Counted from the first letter of the stretch, positions 42,241 to 50,930 are shown. The stretch: DNA of 64,000 nt from DATAUK01 sp036268295 (GCA_036268295.1 DATAUK010000030.1:1-64000); one strand, 5' to 3'. Made by a program: numbers and translations. The notes: a model not told the origin generated them from the letters alone.

Positions 42241-43113
42241 CTACTGGTCGCAGCCGGCGCGCAACTCGGCGGCGGCGACGCAGTTGCCGAACAGCATTGC
42301 CACCGTCGTCGGACCGACACCGCCGACCCGAGGCGTGATCGCGCCCGCCACCGCCTCGCACGACTCGTCGACATCGGGCAGCAACCGCCGACCCTCGTAG
42401 CGAACCCCGCCGCCGATGACGACCGCGCCCGCCGTGAGGTGCTCGGGTTGCAGGATCCCGGGCACGCCGGCGGCGGCGATCACGATCTCGGCCGTGCGGG
42501 TGTATTCCGGCCAGTTCGGCACGCCGGTGTGGACAACGGTCACCGCAGCGTTCGCGGTCGGGCGCTTCTGGGTCAGCAGTAGCGACAGTGGCCGGCCCAA
42601 CGTCGTACCGCGACCGAGGATGCAGACCGAGCGACCGGAAACCGGGATCTCGTAGTGGGCGAGCAGCGCCTCGATCCCGGCCGGCGTGCACGGCACCGGG
42701 CCGGGCATGCCGAGCGCGAGCCGGCCCATGTTGGTCGGGTGCAGGCCGTCGACGTCCTTGTCGGGGTCCATCTCGAGCAGCGCCGCGTCGAAGTCGATCT
42801 GTGGCGGCGTCGGATGCTGCACCAGCATCGCGTCGACGGTGTGCTCGGTGTTGAACTCACGGATCGCCGAGATCAGGTCAGCCTGGGTCGCGTCGTCCGG
42901 CAGATGGATGTGGGGCGAGATCAGGCCGAGCTCGGCTGCCTTGTCCTGCTTGACCCTGATGTAGCCGGCGCTGGCGGAGTCGTCACCGACCAGGATCGTG
43001 CCGAGCCCGGGCGTATGACCGGAGGCGACGAGCGCCGCGATCCGCGGCGTGAGATCGGCAAACACCGCGTCCGCCACCGGCCCGCCGGGCAGCATCCGTG
43101 CCGTCATGTCCAA
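42241..43113 (-). CDS. folD: Methylenetetrahydrofolate dehydrogenase/cyclohydrolase FolD
   Basis: A 290-residue bifunctional enzyme interconverting 5,10-methylene-, methenyl- and 10-formyl-THF. The YIRVKQDKAAELG segment with the catalytic Lys, HPTPPQIDFDAALLEMDPDKDVDGLHP, the NADP loop LGRGTTLGRPLSLLL and the C-terminal PRVGGVGPTTVAMLF match FolD. It supplies 10-formyl-THF used by PurH and PurN, which lie immediately upstream on the same strand. A hairpin (43127-43168) lies between purH and folD. Confidence 0.95.
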   Translation of the reverse strand: MDMTARMLPGGPVADAVFADLTPRIAALVASGHTPGLGTILVGDDSASAGYIRVKQDKAAELGLISPHIHLPDDATQADLISAIREFNTEHTVDAMLVQHPTPPQIDFDAALLEMDPDKDVDGLHPTNMGRLALGMPGPVPCTPAGIEALLAHYEIPVSGRSVCILGRGTTLGRPLSLLLTQKRPTANAAVTVVHTGVPNWPEYTRTAEIVIAAAGVPGILQPEHLTAGAVVIGGGVRYEGRRLLPDVDESCEAVAGAITPRVGGVGPTTVAMLFGNCVAAAELRAGCDQ

Positions 43114-43126
43114 CTCCTCACCGATC

Positions 43127-43168
43127 TGTCAGAACCACCGGGGGCTTCGGCGCCCCCACGCTCTGACA
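43127..43168. terminator. Hairpin between purH and folD
   Basis: An outer stem TGTCAGA/TCTGACA and an inner GGGGGC/GCCCCC stem with a TTCGGC loop, separated by a small internal loop. It lies after the purH stop (minus strand) and 14 bp before the folD start. It may attenuate folD or terminate purH. The right arm GCGCCCCCACGCTCTGACA matches 17 of 19 bases of the hairpin arm at 16502-16520. Confidence 0.65.
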
Positions 43169-43177
43169 CGTTGCAAA

Positions 43178-44731
43178 TTAATGGAAAAAGTGCCGGGTGC
43201 CGGTGAAATACAGCGCTATCCCGGCGGCGCTGGCGGCCTCGATCGCGAGCTCGTCGCGGACCGACCCGCCTGGCTCGACCACGGCGCGTACGCCGCCGTC
43301 GATCAGCACCTGCAAACCGTCCGGGAACGGGAAGAACGCATCGCTCGCCCCGACCGATCCTTTGGAGCGATCGCCGGCCCGCTCGACCGCCAGCTTCGCC
43401 GAGTCGACCCGATTGACCTGCCCCATGCCGACTCCGACCGTTGCGCCGCCTGCGGCCAGCACGATCGCGTTCGACTTGACCGCCCGGCAGGCCCGCCACG
43501 CGAACGACAGGTCGGCGAGCGTCGCCTCGTCGACCACCTCGCCGGCCTGCAACGTCCACGTCGCCGGGTCGTCGCCGGCGGCGTCGAGCCGGTCGACGGT
43601 TTGCATCAGCACGCCGCCGCTGATCGCCTTGAGCTCGACCGGGTCAGGGTGCTCGTCGGGCGGGCACCGCAGCACCCGCAGCTTCGCCTTGCCCCGGAAC
43701 ACCTCGAGCGCGTCGTCGTCGAAGTCCGGCGCGCAGATCACCTCGGTCAGCACGCCGGCGAGCTGGTCGGCGAGCGCCTTGGTGACCGGCCGGTTCGCCG
43801 CGATCACTCCGCCGTACGCCGAGAGCGGGTCGCACGCGTGGGCGAGCCGGTGCGCCTCGGCGATGTCCGCACCGACCGCGATGCCGCAGGGGTTGGCGTG
43901 CTTGATGATGGCGACGCAAGGTTCGCTGAAGTCGTAGGCGGCGCGCCGGGCGGCGTCGGTGTCGGTGTAGTTGTTGTAGGACAGCTGCGGGCCATGCAGC
44001 TGCTCGGCGGCGGCGAGCCCGCCGCGCCAATGGCGATAGAGCGCGGCGCGCTGGTGCGGGTTTTCGCCGTACCTGAGCACCGCGGCGCGCTCCCAGGTCG
44101 CGCCGGTCCACTCCGGGAAGCCGGTGCCGTCGTCGGTCGGAGCCAGCACGCTGCCCAGCCAGGACGCGACCGCCACGTCGTAGGACGCGGTGTGAGCGAA
44201 TGCCTGCGCGGCCAGGCGTTGTCGCTGCTCGAGGGTGAAGCCACCGGACCCGATCGCCTCGATCACGCCCGGATAGGCGGACGGCTCGACGACGACCGCA
44301 ACCGACGGGTGGTTCTTCGCCGCGGCCCGCACCATCGAGGGACCACCGATGTCGATCTGCTCGACGCACTCATCCGGCGACGCCCCGGAGGCGACCGTCG
44401 CGCGGAACGGATAGAGATTGACGACGACCAGCTCGAACGGCGCGACCCCGAGCTCGTCGAGCTGCGCCGCGTGATCGGGTTTGCGCAGGTCGGCGAGGAT
44501 GCCGGCGTGCACCTTCGGGTGAAGCGTCTTGACCCGGCCCTCGAGGCACTCCGGGAAGCCGGTCAGCTCCTCGACCGCAGTGACCGCGAGGCCGGCGGCG
44601 CGAAGCCGAGCGGCGGTCGAGCCGGTCGACACGATCTCGACACCCGCGTCGGCCAGGGCCCGACCGAGCTCCTCGAGACCGGCTTTGTCGTAGACGCTGA
44701 CGAGCGCCCGCTTGATGGGTCGCTTGCTCAT
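43178..44731 (-). CDS. purH: Bifunctional AICAR transformylase/IMP cyclohydrolase PurH
   Basis: A 517-residue enzyme for the last two steps of IMP synthesis. The N-terminal IMP cyclohydrolase (about residues 1-200) has SVYDKAGLEELGRALADAG and LHPKVHAGILADL. The C-terminal AICAR transformylase has LRYGENPHQRAALYR, IIKHANPCGIAVG and the ending GGSVRDELAIEAASAAGIALYFTGTRHFFH. GenBank-typical length and motifs. The ATG overlaps the purN stop (ATGA). With purN upstream it forms the conserved actinobacterial purN-purH pair. Confidence 0.97.
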   Translation of the reverse strand: MSKRPIKRALVSVYDKAGLEELGRALADAGVEIVSTGSTAARLRAAGLAVTAVEELTGFPECLEGRVKTLHPKVHAGILADLRKPDHAAQLDELGVAPFELVVVNLYPFRATVASGASPDECVEQIDIGGPSMVRAAAKNHPSVAVVVEPSAYPGVIEAIGSGGFTLEQRQRLAAQAFAHTASYDVAVASWLGSVLAPTDDGTGFPEWTGATWERAAVLRYGENPHQRAALYRHWRGGLAAAEQLHGPQLSYNNYTDTDAARRAAYDFSEPCVAIIKHANPCGIAVGADIAEAHRLAHACDPLSAYGGVIAANRPVTKALADQLAGVLTEVICAPDFDDDALEVFRGKAKLRVLRCPPDEHPDPVELKAISGGVLMQTVDRLDAAGDDPATWTLQAGEVVDEATLADLSFAWRACRAVKSNAIVLAAGGATVGVGMGQVNRVDSAKLAVERAGDRSKGSVGASDAFFPFPDGLQVLIDGGVRAVVEPGGSVRDELAIEAASAAGIALYFTGTRHFFH

Positions 44732-45360
44732 CCGATCGTGACCTTCCTGTCGGTGAAGTGCCAGCCCTCGCGTGCCATCCGGCCGACGCTGTCGACGAGC
44801 ATCGCTCGCTCCGCCGCTTTGATCCGCTCGTGCAACGTGTCCTCGTCATCGCCGTCAAGGACGTCAACCGCCCGTTGCGCGATGATCGGACCGGTGTCGA
44901 CACCGTGATCAACCACGAACAGCGTGCACCCGGTGACCTTGACGCCGTGCGCGAGCGCGTCGCGGGCCCCGTGCATCCCCGGGAACGCCGGCAACAGTGC
45001 CGGATGGGTGTTGATCACATGTCCGTTGAAGCGGTCGATGAAAGCCGCGCCGAACAGCTTCATGAACCCGGCCGACACGATCAGATCGGGCTCGTGGCTC
45101 GCGACGGCACCGGCAAGCGCGGCGTCCCACTTCTCCCGATCAGCGAAGTCATCGATCGACAACACGAACGTCGGCACCCCCACCCGCTCGGCGCGGGCCA
45201 ACCCTTCGATGCCGCCGCGATCGGCCCCAACAGCGACGACGGTCGCGCCGTACGCCGGGTCCTGGCAGGCCTCGAGCAGCGCTGCGAGATTGGTGCCGGC
45301 GCCGGAGACGAGAACGACGAGCCGCGCGGACAGGAGGACTCCCCGAAGGTGTGAGGTCAT
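44728..45360 (-). CDS. purN: Phosphoribosylglycinamide formyltransferase PurN
   Basis: A 210-residue enzyme that formylates GAR with 10-formyl-THF. It has LVVLVSGAGTNLAALLEAC, the GFMKLFGAAFIDRFNGHVINTHPALLPAFPG core with catalytic Asn and His, and the loop HGVDTGPIIAQRAV with the catalytic Asp. I chose the ATG at 45360 (MTSHLRG); a longer frame upstream is arginine-rich and not conserved. It is upstream of and coupled to purH. The upstream gap (45361-45549) is shared with the divergent RDD gene. Confidence 0.95.
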   Translation of the reverse strand: MTSHLRGVLLSARLVVLVSGAGTNLAALLEACQDPAYGATVVAVGADRGGIEGLARAERVGVPTFVLSIDDFADREKWDAALAGAVASHEPDLIVSAGFMKLFGAAFIDRFNGHVINTHPALLPAFPGMHGARDALAHGVKVTGCTLFVVDHGVDTGPIIAQRAVDVLDGDDEDTLHERIKAAERAMLVDSVGRMAREGWHFTDRKVTIG

Positions 45361-45549
45361 GCCGGGCGTGACTCGGCACGCAACGGCCTGGATCGGCGGC
45401 GGAAAAGGACGGGAAAGTAAGGCCACGATACTGCCCACGATGCCGCCGTTTCTGGCATGCTGCCGCGTGACGGGTGCAGTCCGCATACCCGGCCGCCCAG
45501 TGCGCAACGCACCCGACACCTCGTACTTCCACACCGGAGAGGCACGACG

Positions 45550-46095
45550 ATGACGACACCGGAAGACCCGTATCAGCCGCCTCAACAGGGTGCGCAGCCG
45601 CCGCCAGGGGGTGCGCCGCCGCCTGAGTACAACGCACCGCCGCCGCAGTACGGCGCGCCGCCACAGTTCCCGGGGTCCGGCGGCGGCTACCAGATGCCCG
45701 GTGCACCGCAAGGACCCGGCGGCGCTCCGCTCGCTGCGTGGGGCTGGCGTGTCCTCGGCTACATCATCGACGCGGTGATCATCTTTATCCCCGCGTTCAT
45801 CGTGGGCATCGCGGTCGGCCGAGCGGGCTACGACGTCGTCGCGTTGATCCTTGGCCTGATTATCGCCTACCTGAACGGCGCCCAAGGGCAGAGCCCCGGC
45901 AAACGAGTTGTAGGCCTGAGGCTGGTGCGGGAGTCCGACGGCCAGCTGATCGGCGGCGGGATGGGGATCGTACGGGCGATCGCCCACATCCTCGACACGA
46001 TTGCCTGCCTCGTCGGCTGGTTCTGGCCGTTGTGGGATGACAAGCGACAGACCTTTGCCGACAAGATCATCGGCACCGTCGTGGTCAAGCTCTGA
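45550..46095 (+). CDS. RDD-family membrane protein
   Basis: A 181-residue protein. The first ~60 residues are Pro/Gly/Gln/Tyr-rich and disordered (MTTPEDPYQPPQQGAQPPPG). An RDD domain follows with WGWRVLGYIIDAVIIFIPAF, a second span, GQSPGKRVVGLRLVRESDG and the ending LWDDKRQTFADKIIGTVVVKL. About three membrane spans. RDD proteins are of unclear function, perhaps transport. I use the ATG at 45550. A decayed RDD gene lies shortly downstream (46543-46753). Confidence 0.9.
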   Translation: MTTPEDPYQPPQQGAQPPPGGAPPPEYNAPPPQYGAPPQFPGSGGGYQMPGAPQGPGGAPLAAWGWRVLGYIIDAVIIFIPAFIVGIAVGRAGYDVVALILGLIIAYLNGAQGQSPGKRVVGLRLVRESDGQLIGGGMGIVRAIAHILDTIACLVGWFWPLWDDKRQTFADKIIGTVVVKL

Positions 46096-46109
46096 GCCTT
46101 GCGTTCGAG

Positions 46110-46523
46110 ATGAGCACCGAGACGATCGCGGCGCCGCGCATCGGGTCATCGCCGCGGCTGCGCCACGGTGTCGGCACGGTGGCGCGGCGCTTCGCGATGG
46201 TGGCGCTCGCGGCGCTAGTGCTCGCCTCGTTGCATCTGCGGCATCGGCCGGCGACGTTGTGCCTGTTCCGGGAGGTCACTGGCCTGCCGTGCCCGTTCTG
46301 CGGCGGCACCACCGCGGCGGTGCGGCTCGGGCACGGCCAGGTCGGAAGTGCGCTGGCGGCGTCACCGCTCGCGGTGGCGATGCTGGCGACCTGGCCGTTC
46401 CTCGGCGTGGTTCGCGCACCAGGCTGGTGGCAGATCAGGTGGCTGCGCTGGTCACTGACCAGCGGGGTACTGGTCGGCTCGGAGATCTGGCAGCTCGTCC
46501 GGTTCGGCATCCTCCACCTCTAG
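46110..46523 (+). CDS. DUF2752 small membrane protein
   Basis: A 137-residue protein with two or three hydrophobic segments (about residues 25-45, 85-105). The diagnostic GLPCPFCGGTTAAVRLGHGQ motif with two Cys is the DUF2752 signature. The function is unknown; the Cys pair might bind metal or form a disulfide. ATG at 46110, 14 bp after the RDD gene, so the two are probably co-transcribed. Confidence 0.9.
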   Translation: MSTETIAAPRIGSSPRLRHGVGTVARRFAMVALAALVLASLHLRHRPATLCLFREVTGLPCPFCGGTTAAVRLGHGQVGSALAASPLAVAMLATWPFLGVVRAPGWWQIRWLRWSLTSGVLVGSEIWQLVRFGILHL

Positions 46524-46542
46524 ATGCCGCGGAAGGCGCGCG

Positions 46543-46753
46543 ATGACGACACCTGCCGATCCGTTTCAGACGCTGAACCGGGCGTGCCGCCACCCGTTCC
46601 GTACCCACCCATCGCCGCCGGCACCGTACGGCGCACACCACCCCCGCACTACTACCGCCCGCGACATCGGATAGCTGTGGCCACTGTGAGGGCGAGAAGA
46701 AGCAGACGTTCGCTGACACGGTGTGTCACACGATCAAGGTCAAGATCTTCTAG
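46543..46753 (+). pseudogene. Decayed second RDD-family gene
   Basis: The start MTTPADPFQ resembles the MTTPEDPYQ start of the intact RDD gene at 45550. The Pro/Tyr-rich linker continues in a different frame (PPPVPYPPIAAGTV, PPPHYYRP). The last codons read EKKQTFADTVCHTIKVKIF then stop, matching the ...KRQTFADKIIGTVVVKL end of the RDD family. The membrane core between them is missing. So this is an internally deleted, frameshifted RDD copy about 450 bp downstream of the intact one. Confidence 0.75.
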
Positions 46754-46785
46754 CGTCGAGGCCTTCTAGCGGGGATGGTCGGCCG

Positions 46786-47994
46786 TTATCGGCCGGCTGT
46801 CGTTCTGCGACCCAGCTGAGCCCAGGCCGCGGCAACGACGACGATCAGCGAGATCACGCTGACCTCGACGGCGACGGTCAGGCCGACCTGCCAGGGCGAC
46901 GGCCCCACCGCGCTGAGCCGGCCCGGGCCGGCCGGACCGCCGCCGAAGCCGACCAGCCCGGCGGCGCCGACCCCGAGCGACCCGCCGGCAAGCAGCGCGC
47001 TGCGCACCCGGTTGGCGAGCCCGAGTGCCGGCCGCCTTACCAGCCGCCAGCCGGCAAGTACGCCGGCGAGGACGACGGCGGCGACGCAGATCACGAGCAC
47101 TGGCAACGGCGCTCGGCCGGTGGGCACGGCCGCGAGCAACGGCAGCGCCGGCAGCGCGCCGGCGTGCGAGCCGCCGAGGGCGACCGACGTGCCGGCGCCG
47201 ACCGCGAAGCCCGGCCCGACCAGGTAGGCGAGGGAGAACATCACCGCGTTGGGCAACAGCAGCAGCGAGAGCGTGAGCATCGAAAACTCGCCGGCTGACC
47301 CGTGGTAGGCGCGCAGCGTCGTCCAGAACTCGTGGCCGTGCGCCAACAACGAGCCCAACGTCAGCACGGTTGCGGCACCGACCAGGACGGCAATCGCCGC
47401 GCCAACCGCATCGAACGCGGCTCGCAGGTCCAGCGGCAACGCACGCCAGAGCGCGCTGCCGAGGCCGCTGGCACGAACCGCTCCGGTGGTCGCCGACAAC
47501 CCTCCAACGATCACCGCGCAGACGAACGCTGCGCCGACCGACGGCCGAATCGACGACGAGGGCGACAACGCCGCGATGGCGGTGGCGAGGACGGCGTACG
47601 GCGCTGTCACCGACGTGATCACGATCCCGAGCTCGCGGCGCTCGGTGCAGTTGCTGGCTCGGGCGACGATCGCGGTCGCGCGCGTCAGCAGCAGGGCTAA
47701 CAACAGCGTGAGGCCGAGCGGCGGGATGGTGAGCGCGCCGCCGTTGATCCGCAGCGGCGTCCGCTGGGCGATGAGCCAGAGCTGGGCGGCCAGCCGCATC
47801 GCTCCCGCTGCGTTGGCAGTCGACTGCGAGTCGGCGGCCCACACGACGAGCGCGAGGACGACGAGGGCAGCGACACCGACCGCCACCACCCAGGTCGCGG
47901 CGAACGCACCGCGGACCCAGACCGAGGCGACAGACTCGCTGCGCGCCGAGGTCGCAGCCGCCCGGGGGCGCAGTCGATCGAGAACGTCACTCAT
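46786..47994 (-). CDS. PerM-like (DUF6350) integral membrane protein
   Basis: A 402-residue polytopic protein with about nine or ten membrane spans and few charged residues. The order TPLRINGGALTIPPLGLTLLLALLL near residue 80, WTTLRAYHGSAGEFSMLTLSLLLLPN near 230 and YLVGPGFAVGAGTSVALGGSHAG are typical of DUF6350. Its place between sucD and purN/purH matches perM (Rv0955) of M. tuberculosis, an integral membrane protein linked to cell division under stress. A palindromic element lies 78 bp upstream (48072-48135). Confidence 0.87.
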   Translation of the reverse strand: MSDVLDRLRPRAAATSARSESVASVWVRGAFAATWVVAVGVAALVVLALVVWAADSQSTANAAGAMRLAAQLWLIAQRTPLRINGGALTIPPLGLTLLLALLLTRATAIVARASNCTERRELGIVITSVTAPYAVLATAIAALSPSSSIRPSVGAAFVCAVIVGGLSATTGAVRASGLGSALWRALPLDLRAAFDAVGAAIAVLVGAATVLTLGSLLAHGHEFWTTLRAYHGSAGEFSMLTLSLLLLPNAVMFSLAYLVGPGFAVGAGTSVALGGSHAGALPALPLLAAVPTGRAPLPVLVICVAAVVLAGVLAGWRLVRRPALGLANRVRSALLAGGSLGVGAAGLVGFGGGPAGPGRLSAVGPSPWQVGLTVAVEVSVISLIVVVAAAWAQLGRRTTAGR

Positions 47995-48071
47995 CGATCA
48001 GCCCGGTCTGTGCACCCACCCAGCGATCGTGACAGCAGACACCGCTGAGGCTGGTGTTACACGCCCAGACT

Positions 48072-48135
48072 CGCCAAACTTGCTCAAATCAACCGTTCCG
48101 AGCCCTCGAAACGGTTGATTTGAGAAAGTTTGGCG
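48072..48135. repeat. Large inverted repeat (copy A), upstream of the PerM-like gene
   Basis: Two 29-nt arms (48072-48100 and 48107-48135) with a 6-nt loop AGCCCT and two mismatches. The arms begin CGCCAAACTTGCTCAAATC and end GATTTGAGAAAGTTTGGCG. It lies between the sucD stop and the perM-like start on the minus strand, so it could be a terminator. However, a closely related element at 56653-56716 sits between divergent genes, which argues for a repeated element or protein-binding palindrome. Confidence 0.85.
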
Positions 48136-48141
48136 TCGGGG

Positions 48142-49014
48142 TCAGGTGCTGGTGATGATCTCGGCCATCAGCCGGGCGGTCTCGCTCGGGGTCTTGCCGA
48201 CCCGAACGCCGACCGCTTCGAGCGCTGCAGCCTTCGCAGCCGCGGTGCCCGATGACCCCGACACAATCGCGCCGGCGTGACCCATCGTCTTGCCTTCCGG
48301 CGCGGTGAAGCCGGCGACGTACCCGACGACGGGCTTCGTCACGTTCACCTTGATGAAGTCGGCGGCCCGCTCCTCGGCGTCGCCGCCGATCTCACCGATC
48401 ATCACAATCGCATCGGTGTCCGGGTCGTCCTGGAACGCCGCGAGACAATCGATGTGGGTAGTGCCGATGACCGGGTCGCCACCAATGCCGACCGCGGTCG
48501 AGAAGCCGAAGTCGCGCAGCTCGTACATCATCTGGTAGGTCAGCGTGCCGGACTTCGACACCAGCCCGATCCGGCCCGGGCCACTGATGTCCGCGGGAAT
48601 GATGCCGGCGTTCGCCTGCCCGGGCGAGATCAGGCCCGGGCAGTTCGGGCCGATCAGGCGGGTGGTGCCGCGCTCGCGGGCATAGGCGAAGAAGTACGCG
48701 GTGTCCTGCACCGGCACGCCCTCGGTGATCACCACGAGCAGCGGGATCTCGGCGTCGACAGCCTCCAGCGCGGCATCGCGGGTGAATGCCGGCGGTACGA
48801 AGCCGACCGAGACGTCCGCACCGGTCGCCGCCATCGCCTCGGCGACACTCGCGAAGACCGGAAGGCCATCGACCTCAGTGCCTGCCTTGCGGGCGTTGAC
48901 GCCGCCGACCACATTGGTGCCGGCCGCGACCATCCGCCGGGTGTGCTTGGTGCCCTCGGAGCCGGTGATGCCCTGCACGATCACCTTGCTGTCCTTGGTG
49001 AGCCAGATCGCCAT
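48142..49014 (-). CDS. sucD: Succinyl-CoA synthetase alpha subunit
   Basis: A 290-residue subunit of the TCA-cycle enzyme that makes succinate and ATP/GTP. It has the CoA-binding GITGSEGTKHTRRM, NCPGLISPGQANAGIIP, and the phosphohistidine region TMGHAGAIVSGSSGTAAAK. Normal length. Its start overlaps the last base of sucC, so the alpha and beta subunits are co-translated. Located in the conserved sucC-sucD-perM-purN-purH neighbourhood. Confidence 0.97.
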   Translation of the reverse strand: MAIWLTKDSKVIVQGITGSEGTKHTRRMVAAGTNVVGGVNARKAGTEVDGLPVFASVAEAMAATGADVSVGFVPPAFTRDAALEAVDAEIPLLVVITEGVPVQDTAYFFAYARERGTTRLIGPNCPGLISPGQANAGIIPADISGPGRIGLVSKSGTLTYQMMYELRDFGFSTAVGIGGDPVIGTTHIDCLAAFQDDPDTDAIVMIGEIGGDAEERAADFIKVNVTKPVVGYVAGFTAPEGKTMGHAGAIVSGSSGTAAAKAAALEAVGVRVGKTPSETARLMAEIITST

Positions 49015-50204
49015 CAGGCTGCCCCTGCCGTGTTCGCGAGCTCCGCGGCGCGTTTTGCGGCGCCGTCCATGGTGTCGACCTGTTCGACGAGCGGATGGGC
49101 CGCCTCGGTCAGGATCCGGCGGCCCTCCTCGGCGTTGTTGCCGTCCAGGCGTACGACGAGCGGCTTGGTGACCGCCTCGCCGCGGCTCTCCAGCAACGAC
49201 AGCGCAGACACGATGCCGTTCGCGACCGCGTCACAGGAGGTGATCCCGCCGAAGACATTGACGAACACCGAGCGCACCGACGGATCGGAGAGGATCACGT
49301 CGAGGCCGTTGGCCATCACCTCGGCCGACGCGCCCCCACCGATGTCGAGGAAGTTGGCCGGTCGCACTCCGCCCGCGGCCTCGCCGGCGTACGCCACGAC
49401 ATCGAGCGTCGACATGACAAGCCCGGCGCCGTTACCGATGATGCCGACCTCACCCTCGAGCTTCACGTAGTTGAGGTTGAGCTCCTTGGCCCGGACCTCG
49501 AGTGGGTCGGTCGCGGAGTTATCGCGATAGCCGTCATGCACCTCGGCGTGGCGGAACGCGGCGTTCTCATCGAGCGTCACCTTGCCGTCGAGCGCCAGGA
49601 TCTGGTCGTCCGGTGTGCGCACCAGCGGGTTGACCTCGACCAGGGTCGCCTCTTCGCCGACGAAGACCTGCCACAGCTTCTCGATCGCGGCCGCCGCCTT
49701 GTCGCGGACCACTTCGGGGATGTTGCCGGCGATCGCGATCTCCATCGCCTTGGCGGCGTCGACGCCGGCGACCGGGTCGATCGCAACCCGGGCGAGCGCG
49801 TCGGGTCGCTCGACAGCGAGCTCCTCGATCTCCATCCCGCCCTCGGCCGAGCACATCGCGAGATACGAGCGGTTGCTGCGGTCGAGCAGGAACGAGAAGT
49901 AGTACTCCGCGGCGATGTCAGCTGCCTCGGAGATCAGGATGGTGTGGACGGTGTGGCCCTTGATGTCCATGCCGAAGATCGGCCCGGCTTTCTCGACCGC
50001 GTCATCGGCGGTCGGCGCGAACTTCACGCCACCGGACTTGCCACGGCCACCGGCCTTGACCTGCGCCTTCACCATCACCGGACCACCGCCGAGCGACTCG
50101 GCTGCGGCGCGGACCTCGTCGAGGTCGTTGATGACGACCTGACGGGTCGTCGGTACGCCGTACTTGCCGAACAGCTCCTTGGCCTGCCACTCGAACAGGT
50201 CCAC
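49014..50204 (-). CDS. sucC: Succinyl-CoA synthetase beta subunit
   Basis: A 396-residue ATP-grasp subunit. N-terminal MDLFEWQAKELFGKYGVPT, VKAQVKAGGRGKSGGVKFA, the metal/nucleotide region EVNPLVRTPDDQILALDGKV, and the C-terminal GIIGNGAGLVMSTLDVVAYAGE and NFLDIGGGASAEVMANGL match SucC. GTG start at 50204. The 119-bp gap to the B12-binding gene should hold the operon promoter. Confidence 0.97.
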   Translation of the reverse strand: MDLFEWQAKELFGKYGVPTTRQVVINDLDEVRAAAESLGGGPVMVKAQVKAGGRGKSGGVKFAPTADDAVEKAGPIFGMDIKGHTVHTILISEAADIAAEYYFSFLLDRSNRSYLAMCSAEGGMEIEELAVERPDALARVAIDPVAGVDAAKAMEIAIAGNIPEVVRDKAAAAIEKLWQVFVGEEATLVEVNPLVRTPDDQILALDGKVTLDENAAFRHAEVHDGYRDNSATDPLEVRAKELNLNYVKLEGEVGIIGNGAGLVMSTLDVVAYAGEAAGGVRPANFLDIGGGASAEVMANGLDVILSDPSVRSVFVNVFGGITSCDAVANGIVSALSLLESRGEAVTKPLVVRLDGNNAEEGRRILTEAAHPLVEQVDTMDGAAKRAAELANTAGAA

Positions 50205-50323
50205 CCGTCAACGCCTCCTACTACGTCCTGACACCGCGCTGGCAGGCGAAATCCGGCCAGCCTGGACACGTTACCGGCCGGACAATTGCCGTCTGACAGG
50301 GACTCAGTGAGCGGTCGACCGGC

Positions 50324-50725
50324 TCAGGCGCCGTCGCTGACTTTCACGTGCGAGTTGACCCAGTCGACGATCGCCGAGGTTGGCGTTCCCGGCGTGAAGA
50401 CCTCGGCGACGCCGATTTCCTTAAGTGGGGCGATATCGCCGTCCGGGATGATCCCGCCGCCGAACACGACGATGTCGCGCGCGTCGCTGTCGCCAAGCAA
50501 CTCCAGCACCCGGGTGAACAGCGTCATGTGCGCGCCGGAGAGCACCGACAGGCCGATCGCCTGGGCGTCTTCCTGGACCGCAGTCGCGACGATCTGCTCC
50601 GGCGTCTGATGCAGGCCGGTGTAGATGACCTCCATGCCGGCGTCACGAAGTGCGCGCGCCACCACCTTGGCGCCGCGGTCGTGACCGTCGAGGCCAGGTT
50701 TGGCGACGACTACGCGGATCGGCAC
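50324..50725 (-). CDS. Stand-alone cobalamin-binding domain protein (mutase small-subunit type)
   Basis: A 133-residue B12-binding Rossmann-like domain. The cobalamin motif Asp-x-His-x-x-Gly is present in AKPGLDGHDRGAKVVARAL, with GLSVLSGAHMTLF and VVFGGGIIPDGDI completing the fold. It resembles the C-terminal/small subunit of acyl-CoA mutases such as methylmalonyl- or isobutyryl-CoA mutase. No mutase catalytic subunit is within this window. It may pair with a mutase encoded elsewhere, which would link it to the propionyl-CoA carboxylase pathway and succinyl-CoA. Confidence 0.93.
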   Translation of the reverse strand: MPIRVVVAKPGLDGHDRGAKVVARALRDAGMEVIYTGLHQTPEQIVATAVQEDAQAIGLSVLSGAHMTLFTRVLELLGDSDARDIVVFGGGIIPDGDIAPLKEIGVAEVFTPGTPTSAIVDWVNSHVKVSDGA

Positions 50726-50930
50726 GTGAGACCTCCTCGGCCAGCGGATCGCAGGCTCTCGAAGGATAGACCGAGCCGGTTCCCGTCATCAGCGTGGACG
50801 TGAGATCCACCAGATCGCGGATCGAGGCATATCGCTGAAAAGAAACGGGTAACGTCCTTGGCGCGCGGTGGGGCGAGAACGGCCTGCGCCAGTTGACTGC
50901 GTCGATGACGCCAGGTGACGGAGGTTGCGA

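Noticed and set aside
45361..46149. N-terminal extension of the purN frame by 263 codons
   Set aside because: The extension is antisense to the RDD gene, and PurN homology begins only after the ATG at 45360.
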